From Branchiostoma belcheri (taxonomy: Eukaryota; Chordata; Leptocardii; Amphioxiformes; Branchiostomatidae), in contig NW_017802379.1 in NCBI RefSeq assembly GCF_001625305.1, positions 7,795,701-7,859,700 of the forward strand: a DNA stretch of 64,000 nucleotides, given 5' to 3'. Position 1 is the stretch's first letter; the number at the start of each line of letters is the position of its first letter. A program made the translations under genes and the position numbers. Below are positions 60,432-64,000 of this stretch, piece after piece. A model generated the notes under the pieces. It did not search any database. It had not been told where the DNA came from and saw nothing but the letters and a program-made list of their open reading frames with translations.

Positions 60432-60907
60432 TGAAAAACGTGAGGTAGTACAATGTGCAACGCATTTCTATGACGAACGGGACCAAAAGTCTTCAAATGT
60501 ATATACATGTATACATAAATATGGTCACCATAACTACGGTATAATTTGTATCAACCCTGGTTCCCTTTTCTGGTCTCCAAAATGGTTCAGTCTTACCCTC
60601 CGTGTAACCGTCTCCATAGCAACTGACAACAAAGCCATGGTGCATTTGGTAACCAAGCATTATATCAATAATGAAGGATATGCTAACATGCACTACCATA
60701 AGGAGACCACACTTACTATGCTCTTTTCTCGATACTAAATGACTCATTGCTACTGTCGTAGTTTCGACAAGTATATTAAGACCTAGAGGAAAATACCAAG
60801 TTTCCGGTTCCCTGGACAGACCCTAGCTTTTTTTTATTGTCCGCTGGTAAGGCTATGAAACAGGTGGACGGGTCCTTGAGACAGTCCCAATGCATGCATT
60901 GTTAAAC
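60432..60907. other. intergenic, nothing recognised
   Basis: Unique-looking sequence between the 12-cysteine gene and the minus-strand heptad-repeat gene. The 132-aa and 84-aa open frames here show no coding character on inspection. Confidence 0.5.
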
Positions 60908-60913
60908 TTTATT
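60908..60913 (-). terminator. candidate poly(A) signal of the heptad-repeat gene
   Basis: TTTATT on the plus strand is AATAAA on the minus strand, about 120 bp past the stop codon. Confidence 0.5.
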
Positions 60914-61034
60914 TGTTGGATCAATATATAAAAGTCCCTACCCACTGACCATAGTTTTTTCAGGACTTAAGCCGTAAACCCAACCATAATTTTCCTAGAC
61001 CTAACACTACTTCCACTCACCACATTTCAGTCGC

Positions 61035-62561
61035 CTAAATCGGCATGTCAAATTCTAACTCGGGGCTTTTACAGTCGATCGCCATGGGTTTGCTATGCGG
61101 TATCCTGGTGACGGGCGGAACCTTGGAAACCTCCATCTTGCCGTCCTTCTTGACGATGTTGACGTACGTTCCGCTGGTTCCTATGAAGTTTCCGTCCGTG
61201 TTGATATACAGCCCGCGTGTGTTGATGTAGTTCCCCTTCACGTTGATGTAAACACCGTTGGTGTGTAGGTAGTTCCCGTTAGAGTGTAGACTGATGTTGA
61301 TCTTACCATGTAGCGACTTGCGGATGAGTTTGCGTAGGTCTTTGTGTGTGGCGGTGCTAGGAAGGACTCCAAACTGAATCAGCAGGAATAAAAGGATGTC
61401 CTCCTCCGTAGACGATAGCGAACTCATAGCGATGATTTTGTTTTGTTTGCCGCGCGCCTCCATAGTTGCGATCGCCTGAGAGGTAGCCGGGCGATCTAAG
61501 AGTGAAAATTTGTCCATGTCGTAGGAGTAGGTTTCTCTGGCTACGGTTGAAGCACAGATGGTATCCCGCCGTCTCCTAGACCCTGACTCAGACGACCGTT
61601 CCTTGTGTTTTCCTCTCCTCCCTCTCTCGTCCGACCCTCTACTGCTGTCTGAGTAAGAAGAATCCGAATGTCGACTCTTCCTCCCTTTTCGTCTTCTTTT
61701 CTCATCGTCCACGAGAGACAGGTCAGAGAAACTGGAGCTACTGAGAGACTCGAGTTCGACAGCGATGGGCAAGCTCAAAAACTCCTCGGGAACCTTTGAA
61801 ATTACCAGAAATAAGGTTCCATTTAGACCACGTACGTAGTGCAGAGATTGTTTTCAACCATCATATGATATTTCTTAGCCTGTATCAGGCTTCGGAAGCG
61901 CCTGGAAAGAGTAGAAAATGACCCTTCGGGAGGCGGCATATGTACTTCTTCGCGGACCAACTCCCCTGGCATGTTATCTATTTATTTTGCCAATTTGTAC
62001 TCTTTCCAGCCGCTTCTGAAGCCTGGTAGAAGCTAAACATTTCTAGCAACCTCATGAAATAAACTCATATGCCACATCTTTTATCTTTTCCTCCTCGATA
62101 AATTTACAATTTAGGAAAATCCATTTTCTGGCATAGTATATTTATAGACACATTTCCAGTCATCAGAATTACCTGGTATCAAACACAGCTCTGCTTATTA
62201 AATATTGACATTTAAATCATTAACATTAGATATTAAAAAAATTAAAGCAGTTAGCATTTTTGTGAGTAGTAAAAATCTTGTGCAGATGTGTTCAAATTCG
62301 TCTAAGAATATTAGCGCAAAAGTATGGTGATTCACTTTAAATCACCCGGACAGAGGCCTAGTGAACCTTAGTCTTTGTATTAGCCATGCCATGCGCCAGA
62401 GCACAGTCGTAGGCACATTAAAGTAAGGAAGGAATGGAAAGACATGTTAACCTAGAGGGAAAGTGAGTTTCTTCACCTTAGCTCTCAGCTTGGCCCAGTG
62501 ATCGACCTTCCTTGATCTCCGTACCTTCACAACAGGATCGTCAGAAGGCCAAAGCGAGAAT
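61035..62561 (-). CDS. unrecognised protein with Arg/Ser-rich region and six heptad repeats (3' end of gene)
   Basis: Two exons on the minus strand: 62561-62477 (28 codons, FSLWPSDDPVVKVRRSRKVD and on) and 61793-61035 (252 codons plus stop), joined in phase 0 (LRAK/VPEEF). The large exon has no ATG at its left edge; the residue numbering here counts from the TTG at 61778, read as Leu. Order: Ser-rich acidic stretch (8-25); basic Arg/Ser/Lys region (27-71) with likely nuclear-localisation signals; helical segment around 121-157 (STEEDILLFLLIQFGVLP, then HKDLRKLIRKSL); six seven-residue repeats at 167-208; and a tail with no recognised motif. No signal peptide or membrane segment is visible. 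The acceptor at 61793 is weak in pyrimidines and the 5' exons were not found, so the N-terminus is unknown. Family not recognised. Confidence 0.62.
61155..61280 (-). repeat. six in-frame 21-bp coding repeats (heptads xGxYINT)
   Basis: Residues 167-208 read NGNYLHT, NGVYINV, KGNYINT, RGLYINT, DGNFIGT, SGTYVNI with no insertions. Gly is fixed at position 2, aromatic at 4, aliphatic at 5. HGKINIS before and DGKMEVS after look like weaker outer copies. The DNA units differ at silent sites, so the protein pattern appears to be kept by selection. Confidence 0.85.
61876..62035. repeat. TAG...CTA MITE (uninterrupted relative of 14837-15120)
   Basis: Ends are TAGCCTGTATCAGGCTTC and GAAGCCTGGTAGAAGCTA. 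It has GACCAACTCC and CCTGGCATGTTATCTA at the point where the 14837 copy is interrupted. Flanks GATATTTCT and AACATTTCT agree at 7/9. It lies in the inferred intron of the heptad-repeat gene. Confidence 0.83.
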
Positions 62562-64000
62562 CTGCAAGAAGTGGCGAGATGTCTATATAGGTCTGTGCTA
62601 TAACAAGCAGCAGTACGCTGATGCACACCAAGTATCAGTGGAAAATGTCGAAGAAATATTGGTATAAAACTGCTGGCCAACATACAATTACTAGTGCAAT
62701 ACACATAGCTGTCCTAGCATAAAAAAAATTAACGGCTCTCGGTGGCAAATGTGCTGAAGTTGACACATTGGCGCACCAAATCCGTCGTGTGTTTTTTACA
62801 CACAGTTAGACAGATTAGCCTAAGAGGCTCGGTGGGCGTCACTCCACCGTACAGGTGGGAAAGTCGAGTAAAGTGCCTTTCCCAAGGGCACAACGTCGGG
62901 CCACGGTGAGTTTCGAACCCGGGACCTATTGGTTCCGAGGCCAACGCTCTAACCCGTTGCGCCACCGACGCCACTATTGTCCTAGTATACAATCCACTGC
63001 ACAAAATCCAGTATTTATGCACACCCTGCGTAAAGGTTTCGTTTTCTTTCTCGTTTGTACCTTTATGCACGATTTAAGACATACTTAAATATTGGATTTT
63101 GTACAGTGGTATGACACAGATCTCATACAGTGAGTACGTTTCAAATGTGTACGCGTAGTGCAATCCAGTATACAAGCATTGCGTATGGCTAACATTCACA
63201 GCAATAATATTCTTTTGTCTAATATAACTATGCACCATAAGCTTAGAGAAAGTCACCACCAGCTCATGTGTAATATTTTAAGAGAGAGTCGATTATACTT
63301 ACTTTTCCCGTCTATGCCTTGTCACCATCGCTTTTTGACACTCGGAGCTGCACGTACACACATAGCCTCTCAAATAGACGTATTATAAAACAACATTACG
63401 GAACAACCGTCCTCACTTTACATCCAACATCATGTGGATGTCTGCATTTGATGATGAAAAAACTGTCAATGCAAAAAGGCACTATAAGCTACAGATTTTC
63501 ATAAGATATAGGAAAGCAGCAGCTAGCTCACAGTGACTCCCCGTTCAGCACTGGCCAAGGTTGCTATGCTTTCTGTTTGAGAAACAACAGATGACGCTTC
63601 GTGACTATGGTGATGGTACAACAAAGCGATGTGCGTACGTATACAGTAGCATTGCTATAATAGACTGCCTTCAGCGTTATTACCAAACCTAACGTTTCAA
63701 AAACAAGCAGTAGTAGACACTTTGTCAGTAGAAAAGCATAGACAAGGTATCCTTTTTTGTGCTAATAGTCAAGCGATTGCTAAAGAAGACCCAAACTTTG
63801 GAGATTCAAACAGATAGAATCATAGATACATAATTTATTATCTAGTACCCCCGCACAAAAGACAAGGTGCACTAAGAAAAGGTTGTGGCGTGCACGACAT
63901 GTTTTCCTGACAAAGGTTTTACCACAACAATTGATAAACCCAGGCATATAACTGGTTTCTATCGTGTAGGGCCCGTAACTTTACACCTCAACATATTTGT
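62562..64000. other. region upstream of the heptad-repeat exons; SINE only
   Basis: Apart from the SINE at 62815-62975 I find no exon or promoter that I can support. The 5' part of the heptad-repeat gene may lie here or beyond the window. Confidence 0.45.
62815..62975 (-). repeat. tRNA-derived SINE, minus strand
   Basis: On the minus strand: A box TGGCGCAACGGGTTAGAGC, B box GGTCCCGGGTTCGAAAC, then a body with CCTTGGGAAAGGCACTTTAC and CCACCTGTACGGTGGAGTG. It shares the tRNA-like head with 51226 but not the tail, so it is a different subfamily. Confidence 0.82.

Overview
The window looks like nuclear DNA from an invertebrate chordate, most likely a lancelet (Branchiostoma). The evidence is a near-complete orthologue of vertebrate GRK2/GRK3 split into more than 20 small exons, a vertebrate-style matrix metalloproteinase, GT-AG introns of 0.1-6 kb, and dense short non-autonomous transposons. 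The species assignment is inference; the gene identities come from translated exons.

Layout. 1-2,880: intergenic, with foldback MITEs. 2,880-12,460 (+): a TATA-driven, ten-exon secreted matrix metalloproteinase of 578 aa (signal peptide, His-rich N-terminus, prodomain with cysteine switch, zinc catalytic domain, Pro-rich hinge, hemopexin propeller). 12,843-14,672 (-): an intronless BTB-BACK-Kelch protein of 609 aa, convergent with the metalloproteinase. 14,673-20,330: repeat-rich spacer holding a transposon nested inside another, a 59-bp minisatellite and a long palindrome. 20,332-45,814 (+): G-protein-coupled receptor kinase 2/3, including a 27-bp microexon in the PH domain and three in-frame candidate acceptors for the next exon; its 3' UTR may run to about 50,600. 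52,115-59,270 (+): a six-exon secreted protein of 244 aa with 12 cysteines that I do not recognise. 61,035-62,561 (-): the last two exons of an unrecognised gene that encodes six consecutive seven-residue repeats after an Arg/Ser-rich region; its 5' end was not found.

The five genes are unrelated in function and do not form a pathway. Most of the remaining sequence is short inverted-repeat elements. Seven families can be separated by termini and, for some, by target-site duplications: TAG...CTA ends with 9-bp duplications, CAGGGCTCGAAAT ends with 5-bp duplications, TTAA-flanked AAAGGGGCATTATG ends, GGATGACATCC ends, GGCCACACCAATTTAATT ends, GGCATCCAATGCAATTTTA ends, and a CACCATGGTGAC-containing family. 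There are also tRNA-derived SINEs and hammerhead-ribozyme-like cores inside inverted repeats, of the kind known from Penelope-like retroelements. I saw no long reverse-transcriptase or transposase ORF, no LTR or virus-like element and no CRISPR array.

The items most worth a second look are the heptad-repeat protein (61,155-61,280), the intact-looking hammerhead core on the minus strand at 52,872-52,905, the GRK2 PH-domain splice cluster, the unrecognised 12-cysteine secreted protein, and the TAG...CTA family with perfect 9-bp duplications.
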